Source: a virus
Length of the DNA: 44,097 bases
IMG/VR virus record: IMGVR_UViG_3300047174_000304
Span: 1 to 44,097 of that record
Reading direction: 5' to 3' (one strand)
Shown: in pieces, positions 22,117 to 30,844 of the stretch
How positions within the stretch are numbered: the first letter of the stretch is position 1
Layout: every line of letters starts with the position of its first letter
Position numbers and translations under genes: made by a program
The notes under the pieces: generated by a model
The model's database searches: none
Seen by the model: the letters and a program-made list of their open reading frames with translations, nothing else
Told to the model about the DNA's origin: nothing

Positions 22117-23166
22117 TCAGGCTACCTTCACGGCTAGAGACGCATTGACGCGGCTCGGGATGACGAGTGGGGAGGATTGCATCATCAGCAGGCGCTGCGC
22201 GGGGTCTTCTTCGACCCAGGTCTTGGGCGCGTACGCCATGGGTTGGTAGTTGAACTTCGGGTCTATAATCATCCCAAAGGCGCGAGTTCCCATCATGTTG
22301 GGGCCGCTGATTAGGATGTAGCCGTCCTCGAGCAGCGGCTGTTCGACGTCGTTTTCATCGACAAACCACTCATTGTAGAGCCAAAGGCGATACATGCCCC
22401 AGGTGCCCATGAAGACGCCGCCGCGCTGAACCTGAGTGCCGACTGTCAGCGCGTTGCCCTGGTTTTGCAGCACAGGCGCCTGGATCGTGCCGTAGACACC
22501 TGCGCCGTTCTTGAAGAGCGTCCACGCTTTGTTGGTGAAGACGATGTCTGTGGCAGATGCGCCGGAAAGCTGAAGGATTAGCGCCGCCCAGGACGTCAGC
22601 TGGCCGTCGATGACCGTATCGCGGCCTTCGGGATTGAGCTGCGTGCCCCACACGCTCGATCCGGTAAGCACGATCGTCAGACGGGGGTCGCGCCCAAAAT
22701 CCACCAGGGTGGCCGGGAAGCCTTCGCCAACGATGATGACCTGGCCCGTGCTCAGCACCGAGGCCGCCATCCACTCCAGGCGCCGGTCGATCATGTCGAT
22801 CTGATCTTCCATCTCGTACTGGAGGTTGATCATCTCGCGCTCGGCGGCGGTCAGGTCGCCGCCAATCCGCTCGCCGATGGTGCGGCGGATGGGGCGCCGC
22901 AGGTCGGGCGCGCGCTTATCCTTGATGTAGGCCGGCTTGAAGCGGTCGGTCTGGATCGGTCGCGCCTCGACCATTCGGCCGCGGTGCAGGGGCGACACGA
23001 AGGGCGCCATGCGGCGGATGCCGATCTCGACGTCAATGGCGACCTCTTCGGTGTCAGCTTCGACAATGTTGGGAAAGAAGGTGTCCAGCAGGAACTTGGA
23101 CGGGCGCTTCAGGTTGGGAACAACCTGGACCAGCTTTGCGGTGTCGAAAGAGATACTATCGGCCAT
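22117..23166 (-). CDS. Major capsid protein (lambda gpE family)
   Basis: The 349-residue protein matches Phage_cap_E over its length. It contains FLLDTFFPNIVEADTEEVAI near residue 26, then RPIQTDRFKPAYIKDKR, an E-loop/helix region EREMINLQYEMEDQIDMIDR, and a late ILISGPNMMGTRAFG block. This family has the HK97 fold and needs a decoration protein to stabilise the head; that gene lies next to it. AAGGA lies about eight bases before the ATG, and a terminator-like hairpin stands between this gene and the decoration gene. Confidence 0.9.
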   Translation of the reverse strand: MADSISFDTAKLVQVVPNLKRPSKFLLDTFFPNIVEADTEEVAIDVEIGIRRMAPFVSPLHRGRMVEARPIQTDRFKPAYIKDKRAPDLRRPIRRTIGERIGGDLTAAEREMINLQYEMEDQIDMIDRRLEWMAASVLSTGQVIIVGEGFPATLVDFGRDPRLTIVLTGSSVWGTQLNPEGRDTVIDGQLTSWAALILQLSGASATDIVFTNKAWTLFKNGAGVYGTIQAPVLQNQGNALTVGTQVQRGGVFMGTWGMYRLWLYNEWFVDENDVEQPLLEDGYILISGPNMMGTRAFGMIIDPKFNYQPMAYAPKTWVEEDPAQRLLMMQSSPLVIPSRVNASLAVKVA

Positions 23167-23183
23167 GGTGGGGGTTCCTTTGT

Positions 23184-23215
23184 GGGAAAGAAGAACCCCA
23201 CCACAGCGGGGTCTT
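23184..23215 (-). terminator. Terminator-like hairpin before the capsid gene
   Basis: The minus strand reads AAGACCCC-GCTGTGGT-GGGGTTCTT. Its arms pair over eight base pairs with one bulged T, and CTTTCCC follows, giving a T-rich tail. Placed between decoration and capsid genes, it could trim transcripts or protect the 3' end of the upstream mRNA so that product amounts differ. Confidence 0.5.
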
Positions 23216-23238
23216 GGTCATCCTTTGGGGTTGGTGGG

Positions 23239-23937
23239 TCAGTAAGGCGGCGTGCCGCTGATGGAGCTCTTCAGGAAGATTGAAGAGGGGCGCAGCGCCG
23301 CGCGGAGCACGGGAAGCGCCCACGACGGGTCGTAAGTGATCCGGCGTTCGTTGAACTCGCCGGTGAGATATGCGCCGGCCGTCTGAGGCATGGTGGTCGC
23401 CGCGACGGTGTCCAGCAGGATCGCCGACGGGTTTTGAGAGCCGTCGGAGGCTGTCGCGATGCTGGGGCGATAGGTGCCCGTGGCGTCCTCAGTCGTCACG
23501 GTGAAGCTGTCGCCAACGACGAAGGGCGTAGATCCAGCCGGGATCGTGATGTTGAGACCGCTCTGGGAGTAGGCCGCGCCGACGGTAAGGACGGCCAGCG
23601 AATTGCCCTCGGGATCGGTGACCGGGAAGTGGGTCGCGTCTGTGGCGGGACCGATCGCATAGGCCCCGTTGAGTGCGCCAGCAGTGCGGGACACACCCGT
23701 CGGCACACCGTTGCCGGTGTTGGTCGCGCCCGCCAGGACTTCAATGGATTGGACGGAGACCAGGCCGAGGACAGTCCCCCGCACAAGGGTCGTCGGCTGC
23801 GCGCCCGTGGGCAGGCCGACCAGGATCGGCTGGGTCTCGATCGGGAAGTCGCCGGCGATAAGCTGGTCGGACGTATAGAGGTCGTGGGAAATGACGCCCG
23901 GCTGAAACGGGTTATCGCCATAGTTGGTGTAGTTCAT
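23239..23937 (-). CDS. Head decoration protein (lambda gpD-like)
   Basis: This 232-residue protein has the HDPD-type core near residue 45 (GAQPTTLVRGTVLGLVSV) and a C-terminal AILLDTVAATTMPQTAGAYL, followed by TGEFNERRITYD. It is about twice the length of lambda gpD because a Gly/Thr-rich insert of roughly 100 residues (AYAIGPATDATHFPVTDPEG onward) lies between these halves. Trimers of such proteins bind the threefold axes of the expanded head. It lies directly upstream of the capsid gene. Confidence 0.8.
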   Translation of the reverse strand: MNYTNYGDNPFQPGVISHDLYTSDQLIAGDFPIETQPILVGLPTGAQPTTLVRGTVLGLVSVQSIEVLAGATNTGNGVPTGVSRTAGALNGAYAIGPATDATHFPVTDPEGNSLAVLTVGAAYSQSGLNITIPAGSTPFVVGDSFTVTTEDATGTYRPSIATASDGSQNPSAILLDTVAATTMPQTAGAYLTGEFNERRITYDPSWALPVLRAALRPSSIFLKSSISGTPPY

Positions 23938-23976
23938 GACCGGGGCTCCTGGTCTGAAGGGATTGGAAGGACGCGC

Positions 23977-24621
23977 TTACTTCGTGGCGACCGGGCGGAC
24001 CTTGCCGACGGCAGCGGCGACCTGGGCGCCGAAGTCGTCGGTGGAGGCCTTGCCGGCCGGGCCGGCGCCCGGGTTTGGGACGCGCTCGGCGTTCATGCGG
24101 CTGTAGAGGCCGTCGCCGGGCCTACTGGCGGAAGCGGACGGAAGGTGGCCCAGCGTGCCGATGATCGAGGCCGCGCTGGCCTCGGTCGTCGCCAAGAGGT
24201 TTACGGCGGCGGCGACGCGGCCTTCCCCCGCGTTGGTATGACCTAGGACCTTGGTCCAGCGAGAGCGTTCGGCCTTGGTGGCTTTTTTCGCCTCGTCGTC
24301 GTCATCGTCCATGTCGGCCTTGGCCTTCTTGCCCTTAGGCTTGCCTTCCGGCTTCTCTTTTGGCCCCGCGCCGTCGCCTACCTCGCCCGTGCCCTCGCAG
24401 GCCTCGCACTCGTCGCCGTCGTCGTCCTTACCGGTGCCGTCGCATTCGGGGCAATCGGTCTCACCGTCGTCGTCCGTGTCGGACTCCTGGACGGCTTCCT
24501 TGTCGTCCTTCGGCTTCTCTTCGGTCTCTTCCGCCTTGCCCTTGGCGGCCTTGTGGCCACCCATGCCGAGCAGGTGAGCGAACGAGCGCGCAGGAGCGCC
24601 CGCCTTTGCGGTCTTCGCCAT
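23977..24621 (-). CDS. Scaffold-position protein with a DnaJ-type zinc-finger motif
   Basis: The 214-residue protein lies exactly where lambda carries its scaffold (between protease and decoration protein). Residues 31-110 are highly acidic and Lys-rich, as in scaffolds. Inside lie two CxxCxGxG knuckles, CPECDGTG and CEACEGTG, about 11 residues apart, which together form one DnaJ-like zinc centre. The C-terminal helix-rich half (TKVLGHTNAGEGRVAAAVNL) resembles cores of phage scaffold or protease-tail proteins. No J-domain is present. Zinc binding is predicted from motif; a scaffold role from position. Confidence 0.65.
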   Translation of the reverse strand: MAKTAKAGAPARSFAHLLGMGGHKAAKGKAEETEEKPKDDKEAVQESDTDDDGETDCPECDGTGKDDDGDECEACEGTGEVGDGAGPKEKPEGKPKGKKAKADMDDDDDEAKKATKAERSRWTKVLGHTNAGEGRVAAAVNLLATTEASAASIIGTLGHLPSASASRPGDGLYSRMNAERVPNPGAGPAGKASTDDFGAQVAAAVGKVRPVATK

Positions 24622-24643
24622 AGGTAGTCTCCAGGTGTTTGGG

Positions 24644-25543
24644 TTAGGCCACGGTGGCCAGAAGCGCCCGGAATGCTGCGTCCGGGGACATGACTGCGTC
24701 TGCTAGTCCGGCCTCGATGCCGGCGGCGCCCATGTAAGTTGCGGCTTTCTGACCGCGGACCGCTGAGGCGGCGATCCCGCGGTTACGGCCAACCGTGTCG
24801 TGGAGCAAATCGCCCATCGCATCGACCTCTGCCTTGATGGCGGCGAAGGCGTCATCTGTGAGGGCAACTTCGGCGCGAAGGTCGGTCTTCCGATCAGCAC
24901 CCTCGGACGTGATGAAGGTGACCTTTACGCCAGCCTTGGTCAGAGCCTCCGAAAGGTCCGCCCGCATACAGATCGTAGCGTTCGACCCTGTTCCGCCGGT
25001 GCGCGGCGTCACGACCTTGTCAGCGCCACTGGCGAGGACGTAGGCGGCCGAATAAGCCGACTCCGTCAGGATAGACCAGATCGGCTTTGAGCCGCGCCAG
25101 GCGTAGATTTCGTCCACTAGGTCGAAGCAGCCAGCAACCTCGCCACCACCGCTGTCGATGTCCAGCATGACGGCCTTGACGTCATCGTCGGTGATCGCGC
25201 TCAGGAAACTCTGACGAATGCCGTCATAGCCGGTCATACCGCTTGAGGGCCGCAGCGATCCTAGCTTATGCACGAGCGTGCCGCTGATCGGAATGCGCGC
25301 GACAGGACCGATCAGGTCATAGCCATCGTCGGTTCGCACGGTGCGCTTTGAGGCAGTGAACCCTTCGTCGTCATCGTCGTAAAACGCCAGGGTCGAGGGC
25401 GCCACACATTGGCCATCCAGGCGAACGAGCTGCGTGATGCCCAGACGCTCAGCCAGCGCCGCCATCACGACTTCGGCCTTCCGCGGATGGATCGCCAGCG
25501 GCGTGTTGAAAAGGCGCTGCGCCAGGTGCGGAAAGTCGATCAT
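24644..25543 (-). CDS. Head maturation protease, S49 (SppA/lambda gpC-like)
   Basis: The 299-residue protein has the ClpP/SppA crotonase-type fold motifs. AVMLDIDSGGGEVAGCFDLV near residue 120 is the oxyanion region, and ESAYSAAYVLASGADKVV holds the nucleophile Ser near residue 164. The basic partner is expected further on, after the GGTGS turn. The usual GSIGV stretch is changed to GSNATI. Lambda gpC removes scaffold and cuts itself during head maturation. It overlaps the portal gene by four bases and is followed by the scaffold candidate. Confidence 0.88.
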   Translation of the reverse strand: MIDFPHLAQRLFNTPLAIHPRKAEVVMAALAERLGITQLVRLDGQCVAPSTLAFYDDDDEGFTASKRTVRTDDGYDLIGPVARIPISGTLVHKLGSLRPSSGMTGYDGIRQSFLSAITDDDVKAVMLDIDSGGGEVAGCFDLVDEIYAWRGSKPIWSILTESAYSAAYVLASGADKVVTPRTGGTGSNATICMRADLSEALTKAGVKVTFITSEGADRKTDLRAEVALTDDAFAAIKAEVDAMGDLLHDTVGRNRGIAASAVRGQKAATYMGAAGIEAGLADAVMSPDAAFRALLATVA

Positions 25544-27207
25544 TCGGCCTCCGGCTTCTTTGCCGACTCGTTAGCGGGAGCGCCCACCTGCGGAGAGGAA
25601 AGCGGCAGTCCCCGCTTGAGCGTGGCCTGCTGCTCGACCTGCTGCTGGTCCAGTATGTCTTCCCAGTTCTGACCGGACACCTCCGCAACCTCGTCTTCCA
25701 AGGTCGTAAGGTGAGCGCCGAGGCCCATGATGGCGCCCTGACGGTCAGCGACGGGATCGACCCAGCCGCGGCCAGGTCCCAGCCACTTGCACGCCGAATA
25801 GGCCTGCCGGCACTCGATGAAGCGCGGCGCACCGTTGGGCAGGAGGTCGTCCAGCTCGCCGAGCTCCATGATCTCTTCCACAAGGGCGGCGCGGATGGGC
25901 GTTCCGAAGCCTGCGCCGAAGTTGGCGCGGCGTCGGTGGATCGTTTTCCAGGCGTCCAGCAGTGCGGCCCGCATCGACGAATAGTTGGTGTCAGAATAGT
26001 CGCCCGTAACCCACTGAGAGGCCGTGCCGGCCGCCTGGCTGGTGTTGCGCAGGACCGCCTTCTCGAAGTTGGCGAAGTTCGGATTGGGCCGATCAGGGCT
26101 AACCATTTTAAAGGTCTCGCCCGGGTAGGTCTGAGTGATCTGTGTGTTGCCGACCATTGTGCGGCGTTCACGGTGGAAGGCGCTGCGGTCGTCTTGGTAG
26201 GTGCGCATGCCGTCGAGGCCTTCGCCGCCGACGTCTTCGCCCAGCGCTTCCTTCAGCAGGCTTTCGTCGAAGGGGCTCTCGATGATCGCGGCGAAAATGG
26301 CGTTGATCAGAGCGGCGTCCAGCTCAGCGACGTCGTACCGGAAGAGCATCTTCATGCGCTGAAGGACCGACGTGAAGATGCCGTTTCCGCCCCTGTGTTG
26401 GCTGGCTTGGTCAGGCTCGAAATAGTGGACCACTATCGGGCGACCCCAATCGGTCTCACGCGCGATGTACTCCCATGTCACGCTGTCGCCCGCCGCCCAG
26501 TAGTCGTTCATGTGGGCTTTGCGGATGTGGTAACCGACGGCCGCGCCGTACTCGTCCACCTCGACCCCGCCGCGAACGGTGCGCCAGTCGAAACGCTGTT
26601 GCGGGTTGGACAGGCGATCAGGGTCGATCAGCTGAACAGCGGTCGCATACTTGGCGCGGCCAGGGCCTATCCGCTCGGGAAGCCAAGGCAGGATCGCTAA
26701 GGCGTCGTTGTCGATCAGCAGGTGCCGAAACGCCACGCCGAAAATGAGCGGCATCCAGCTGGAGCGCTGTGCGTCGCAGTAACGGCCCGTGTGATCGTCG
26801 GCCCAGTCCCTCCACTTCGCATCCAGCGCTCGCCCGTACTCATCGGCCCACACGGCGTCGAAGGTCCGTATCCCCGAATAGGTCGCGAGCGCCCGATAGT
26901 CGGGTTTGGCGATCGGCCGGAACGTCGCCCCGATGGCGTTGTCCTGAATTCGCGTGATCGTGCCGGACGCCCAGCCATCGTTTCGGGCAAGGTCGCGGGA
27001 CCGGGCGACGATCTGATCGCGGTAGGGATTAAGGTTGACGTCGGCAGAGTTGAGGCTCGGCCGCCATGTCGCGGTATGCTCGCCGTCATAGTCGGCGGCG
27101 TCGTAGGGGACGTTGCGGTTTCCGGCGAGCGCCGACACGCGGTTGACCTGGCGCCGCGCGACGCCCCCGCCGTCATAGGACCTCGGGTCGCGGATGATGC
27201 GAACCAT
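25540..27207 (-). CDS. Portal protein (lambda gpB family)
   Basis: This 555-residue protein fits Phage_portal_2. An early segment RSRDLARNDGWASGTITRIQ, then RPIAKPDYRALA, is followed by a DNDALAILPWLPERIG block near residue 165. GETFKMVSPDRPNPNFANFE lies near residue 370, just before a long helical region (SSMRAALLDAWKTIHRRR). Twelve copies form the ring through which DNA is packaged and to which the tail joins. Its ATG overlaps the gpW-like stop as TAATG. Confidence 0.9.
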   Translation of the reverse strand: MVRIIRDPRSYDGGGVARRQVNRVSALAGNRNVPYDAADYDGEHTATWRPSLNSADVNLNPYRDQIVARSRDLARNDGWASGTITRIQDNAIGATFRPIAKPDYRALATYSGIRTFDAVWADEYGRALDAKWRDWADDHTGRYCDAQRSSWMPLIFGVAFRHLLIDNDALAILPWLPERIGPGRAKYATAVQLIDPDRLSNPQQRFDWRTVRGGVEVDEYGAAVGYHIRKAHMNDYWAAGDSVTWEYIARETDWGRPIVVHYFEPDQASQHRGGNGIFTSVLQRMKMLFRYDVAELDAALINAIFAAIIESPFDESLLKEALGEDVGGEGLDGMRTYQDDRSAFHRERRTMVGNTQITQTYPGETFKMVSPDRPNPNFANFEKAVLRNTSQAAGTASQWVTGDYSDTNYSSMRAALLDAWKTIHRRRANFGAGFGTPIRAALVEEIMELGELDDLLPNGAPRFIECRQAYSACKWLGPGRGWVDPVADRQGAIMGLGAHLTTLEDEVAEVSGQNWEDILDQQQVEQQATLKRGLPLSSPQVGAPANESAKKPEAE

Positions 27208-27455
27208 TATCGGTAGACAAGTCGGATTGGCCGACGGGCGCGGCGGATAATTCCAAGCTCTTGCTGAAGCTGATCGATCATCGCTTTCAGGTTAGGCAGG
27301 GTGGCCCGCGTGAAAGTAACGGTCTTGCCGCCATCGCCTTGCGTGTAGCTGAAGCTCTCACCCAGCGACCCGGTGGAGAGATTGATATGGGCTGCCAGCG
27401 CCTTAGAAAGCGCCGCCTGCTTTTGTGCGATCGTCATTCCGGCGTAGATGCTCAT
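27207..27455 (-). CDS. Head-tail joining protein, gpW family
   Basis: The 82-residue protein has the gpW layout: an N-terminal helix (MTIAQKQAALSKALAAHINL), a beta hairpin (GGKTVTFTRATL) and a second helix (PNLKAMIDQLQQELGI) with a basic end. Lambda gpW stabilises the packaged DNA and is the platform for FII. Placement between large terminase and portal is that of lambda. Confidence 0.88.
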   Translation of the reverse strand: MSIYAGMTIAQKQAALSKALAAHINLSTGSLGESFSYTQGDGGKTVTFTRATLPNLKAMIDQLQQELGIIRRARRPIRLVYR

Positions 27456-27463
27456 ATCGGCTC

Positions 27464-29560
27464 CTACGCCAGTCGGCTAATCCTGCGCGCTCGCCGGGCT
27501 TCTCGGGATTGGTCGGGGTCGCTCGGCTTGGCGGGCGCACCGGGCGCCTGTTTCACACCAGCGATCATCGGACGCGGGATTACAGGGCCGGCTTGAGGCG
27601 CCTCTGGCGTCTTCGCGGCGCCGACCTCGTCAGCACGCCTGTTCAGTCGCAGGTTCATGTACACCAGACCGCAAAGCGCCGCGTAGGCGTAGACGCGACA
27701 ATCGAGCGCCTCGTTTGCTCGTCCAGGCTTCTGAACCCATTTCCGGACAATCCGGCCGCCGATCCGCTCGGGGATCAAGCGCTCAGCCGTCAACTGTTCG
27801 AAGTAGCCGTGATCGTAGTCGGCCGGGAAGTGCATGTAGCCCGGGCCTGGATGCTCGACGTTCAGCGACCCGCTGACAACGTCCTTGGCAGCGTTGACGC
27901 CGATGATGATGGGTCGGAAGGTCCGCTTACTCCGGCTGGTCAGCTTCTTGGTCGGCCAAACGGGCGAGCGCTGACCGTTGATTTCCGATGCGCCTTTGAC
28001 GCCCCATATCTTGCGGCCGAGGCGCTCCTTGACGAAGGAGTAGACGGCCTGCGTGTGGTGACCGCCGGTGTCTATGCAACCGGCAGAGACTTGAAAGGGG
28101 CGTCCGTCGGCGCGGCGCCATGTTCGCTTCAAGAACTCGTCCAGTGCCTTCTGCGTCGCAAGGTCCGAGAACTGCCCCTCGATAACCTCATACTGAAGTG
28201 ACCAAGACTCCTGGTCCCGTCCCCAACCGACCACCTCGATCTCGACGCGGTAGTCTTGCACGTCGGCGCCGACCGTCAGCACGGCGACACCATCCGGCAC
28301 CTCGGCCCCGTACACCTCGCGGCGAGACTTCAGGACGTCGAGCTCAACCTCTTTGCCGCTCTGCACGCGGTAAACTTCGGCGAGCTGCGTGTTGAAAAAC
28401 ACCTGCCGCTTCGCATCATCCTTGCGCGCCGCCAGCCATTTCTTCGCCAGCGCCGGGGGGCCATCCCTCGCGGACCACGGGCTGTAAAGCTTGCCCGCCT
28501 GAAACCCGGCGTGTTCGTTCTCGACCGCCCAGATTCCGCAAGTCTTGCACCTCGCCCGGTGGACGGCATACCGGGGCGCCTGCCACCAGTCCCAAACCGT
28601 CGCGACCGGCGCGTCTACGCCAGCGCGCCAAGCCTGATCGTAAAGGTCGATCGGCTTTTGCACCTCGCCACAACAGGTGAACGGGCGCGTCTGGTGCCAC
28701 TGGATTTGCTTCAGAGCGAGGAGGCGCTGCCCCTCAGACCACGCCGCTCCGCACGCGTCGCAATAAACCGCGGCCGTCTTTGGCTTGTGCTCGCCGTCGG
28801 CGTCCTTCTCCCAGTGGACGTGCTTGAAGAAGTCCAGGAACTGGCGGTGGCCGCAGTGAGGGCAGGGCACAGATGCCTTGCGCCGATCCGAGGCCATGTA
28901 GGAGGCGTTGATCCTGCTCTCGTCTTCGATGGTCGGCGAGCAGACCCGGATGCTGAGCCAGTTGGCTGGGAAGGTGGCCATCCGCTCGTCGCCGATGTCC
29001 AGCGGGTCGCCTTCCGTCAGCGCGGGGTACTTGTCAATTTCGTCATAGGCAACGATCCGCACCGGGCGGCGGGCCAGGTTATCGGGGCTGCCGGCGCCCA
29101 CCAGGGCGAGGAAGCCGCCGGGGAATGCCTTGTAGAGCAGGGTATCGTCAGCTGACCGTGTCTTGCTAGAACCGATCAGGCCCTTCAGGACCGGGGTGGC
29201 CCGGATCAGCGGCTCGATGCGCTCTTTCGAGAACTGGGTTGCCGCGTCCTCTTTGGGCTGCACGAGCAGCATAGGGCAGGGGTCGAGGTGGGCGTGGTAC
29301 CCGAAGACGTTCTCCAGCAGGCTCGTCTTGAGCAGCTGGGTCGCCACCTGGGCCGTAATAATATGGACGCCCGGCTCCGTGGGCGCGAGCATGGGCCCCC
29401 GAGCCACCTCAACTGTGGACGTCCGCCATTTGCCTGACGAACTGCCGGCTTCCTTGGCCAGCTTGCGATATCGATCGGCCCAGTCAGGTATGCTGATCCT
29501 AGGCGGAGGGGTCATCCCCCTGCGGTAGGCCCTCAATAGGCGCGCCCTGGCCGGCGTCAT
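27464..29560 (-). CDS. terL: Terminase large subunit, GpA family
   Basis: From ATG 29560 the protein has 698 residues; in-frame starts also exist at 29602 and 29515. WADRYRKLAKEAGSSSGKWR is the family N-terminus. LLVQPKEDAATQFSKE lies near the ATPase nucleotide-binding region and RIVAYDEIDKYP (near residue 175) is the Walker B. Zinc-type pairs CPHCGH, CDACG and CKTCG occur in the middle. The nuclease part starts at VLTVGADVQDYRVEIEVVGW. GpA-type terminases cut concatemers, usually at cos sites, and drive packaging. The N-terminus overlaps the small subunit gene. Confidence 0.92.
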   Translation of the reverse strand: MTPARARLLRAYRRGMTPPPRISIPDWADRYRKLAKEAGSSSGKWRTSTVEVARGPMLAPTEPGVHIITAQVATQLLKTSLLENVFGYHAHLDPCPMLLVQPKEDAATQFSKERIEPLIRATPVLKGLIGSSKTRSADDTLLYKAFPGGFLALVGAGSPDNLARRPVRIVAYDEIDKYPALTEGDPLDIGDERMATFPANWLSIRVCSPTIEDESRINASYMASDRRKASVPCPHCGHRQFLDFFKHVHWEKDADGEHKPKTAAVYCDACGAAWSEGQRLLALKQIQWHQTRPFTCCGEVQKPIDLYDQAWRAGVDAPVATVWDWWQAPRYAVHRARCKTCGIWAVENEHAGFQAGKLYSPWSARDGPPALAKKWLAARKDDAKRQVFFNTQLAEVYRVQSGKEVELDVLKSRREVYGAEVPDGVAVLTVGADVQDYRVEIEVVGWGRDQESWSLQYEVIEGQFSDLATQKALDEFLKRTWRRADGRPFQVSAGCIDTGGHHTQAVYSFVKERLGRKIWGVKGASEINGQRSPVWPTKKLTSRSKRTFRPIIIGVNAAKDVVSGSLNVEHPGPGYMHFPADYDHGYFEQLTAERLIPERIGGRIVRKWVQKPGRANEALDCRVYAYAALCGLVYMNLRLNRRADEVGAAKTPEAPQAGPVIPRPMIAGVKQAPGAPAKPSDPDQSREARRARRISRLA

Positions 29561-30164
29561 TCTGTTCGGACTCTCCGAGGTCGGCGAGCAACTGGTGGAC
29601 ATGCGCGGAAAGCACCTCCACCAGGCGATCGGTCTCGATGCCCAGCTCCGCAGCCATCAACGGACCCGCACGGGACGGGAAGTTCATCCAGGCTTCGCGT
29701 GTGCCTCGCGCCGCCTCGAATAGGGTTCTCTCGGCCGTCTCCAAATCCACAAGCTCGCCGGCCTCCTTGCGGGCGGCGAGCACATGCTTAAGGGCGAGAG
29801 CGTTCTCCTTCACCGTGGCCGCAGTGGCCGCATCGGCATAGTTGCCAGTCAACAGCTGCGTGACGAACGCGCTGAGCGTGAACACGGTCTGCGGATTGTT
29901 GAGGTCGAGAGTCCCGGTTTCGGGATCAACCGCGATGTCGGGCGCAAGGTTTACGGTTGACGATTTCGGTTGCCGGTTGACGGCTCCAGTTGATGGATCA
30001 GCGAAGCGACCGAGCGCAGCGTGTTGCATGCGCTGATCGGAAGCTTCGACGTGCACCTTTCCGTCGCGCAAAACCAAGCACCCCTTGGTTTCCCACTTCG
30101 CTGCTGCCTGCGGGGATTTCCCGTGAAGTTTGGCGTAGGCGGCCTTCGAAACGAGCGTCGCCAT
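29499..30164 (-). CDS. terS: Terminase small subunit
   Basis: The 221-residue protein has an N-terminal winged-helix-like part (SKAAYAKLHGKSPQAAAKWE, then TKGCLVLRDGKVHVEA) like Nu1-type DNA-binding domains. A linker and a helical C-terminal half (VKENALALKHVLAARKEAGE) follow, probably for oligomerisation and large-subunit contact. AAGGTGG precedes the ATG. It overlaps the large subunit, as usual for lambda-type terminases. Confidence 0.85.
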   Translation of the reverse strand: MATLVSKAAYAKLHGKSPQAAAKWETKGCLVLRDGKVHVEASDQRMQHAALGRFADPSTGAVNRQPKSSTVNLAPDIAVDPETGTLDLNNPQTVFTLSAFVTQLLTGNYADAATAATVKENALALKHVLAARKEAGELVDLETAERTLFEAARGTREAWMNFPSRAGPLMAAELGIETDRLVEVLSAHVHQLLADLGESEQNDAGQGAPIEGLPQGDDPSA

Positions 30165-30275
30165 CTACCACCTTCAACCATCAACCAACTTTTGCGATTC
30201 GTAGCTGCGGTTTGATCGGGGTTCGAACTTTCCCTCGCCGCACCCTCCGGTCAGAAGGACCCTTTGGATACGTCC
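30165..30275. other. Non-coding gap before the terminase genes, possible cos region
   Basis: No credible gene lies in these 111 bases. In lambda-type phages cos lies just upstream of the small terminase gene, so this is a likely place. Short features such as GGTTCGAAC and GGTC-AGAAG-GACC are seen, but no known cos consensus is recognised. The assignment rests on position only. Confidence 0.25.
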
Positions 30276-30485
30276 TCATCGATCGTGGATTGGTGCGGAA
30301 CGGCAGCGTGCCGTCGATGTCACACGCTCCTCTTGGTCGCTCGACGTGACCATGTTCGCAGTGACGCGATTGCACATGATGATGGTCGGTGTGACGATGG
30401 AAAAGCGGCGTGCGACTTGATCTAACCTCCGACGTGCATCGTCGGACATTTCGCCAACAGGTATGATCGCAATGCCTTTGGTCAT
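30276..30485 (-). CDS. Small unknown protein before terminase
   Basis: ATG 30485 overlaps the previous stop as ATGA, which fixes the start (an earlier in-frame codon at 30491 is not needed). The 69-residue protein starts MTKGIAIIPVGEMSDDARRR and stays protein-like through ANMVTSSDQEERV; the last 15 residues are basic. No family is recognised. It is the last gene of the early/middle set before the packaging genes. Confidence 0.5.
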   Translation of the reverse strand: MTKGIAIIPVGEMSDDARRRLDQVARRFSIVTPTIIMCNRVTANMVTSSDQEERVTSTARCRSAPIHDR

Positions 30486-30661
30486 GACCACCTCGTCACG
30501 GCGTGTCGTGGCTCAGCGAGACCACGGTAGTGATCGCGCAGCAAGTAGATTGCGCCGGTCGGCGTACAGGATGCAGCGCGCCTGACTGCCTCACGAAGAG
30601 CTGCATCAGCCTTCGCGACGTCAGCCTGCTCGAAGAGCTTGTCGCGCCGGCAAGCGTCCAC
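30482..30661 (-). CDS. 59-residue helical protein with GTG start
   Basis: A GTG at 30661 opens a frame ending at TGA 30484-30482, which overlaps the next ATG (ATGA). The product, starting with the GTG-initiated MDACRRDKLFEQADVAKADA and later ASCTPTGAIYLLRDHYRGLA, is amphipathic and protein-like, while longer frames on the other strand are not. It starts three bases after the preceding gene. Function unknown. Confidence 0.55.
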   Translation of the reverse strand: MDACRRDKLFEQADVAKADAALREAVRRAASCTPTGAIYLLRDHYRGLAEPRHAVTRWS

Positions 30662-30664
30662 GGC

Positions 30665-30844
30665 TTAATCGTTATTGGGTTGGGTGGTCGCTGGGGGAAG
30701 CGTCTCACCCGACAGCAGAGCCTGGGCCACCGCCTTAGCGAACTCGATGTAGTTCTCGTTCACCAGCAGATCGAAGCCTTTGACCCGGCCGTAAGCATCG
30801 ACATCGACGGCGCGGAGCTGAGCGACGCACTTGAAACCGTCCAT
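30665..30844 (-). CDS. 59-residue acidic protein, unknown
   Basis: ATG 30844 shares its A with the TAA of the upstream gene (TAATG). The product (MDGFKCVAQLRAVDVDAYGR at the start, then VKGFDLLVNENYIEFAKAVA) looks like a small folded domain with a Pro/Thr tail. The overlap and natural composition make it much more likely than the 114-residue plus-strand frame over the same bases. Function unknown. Confidence 0.6.
   Translation of the reverse strand: MDGFKCVAQLRAVDVDAYGRVKGFDLLVNENYIEFAKAVAQALLSGETLPPATTQPNND

Noticed and set aside
28256-29155. 299-codon plus-strand ORF
   Set aside because: Antisense of the large terminase gene, without a ribosome site or recognisable motifs.
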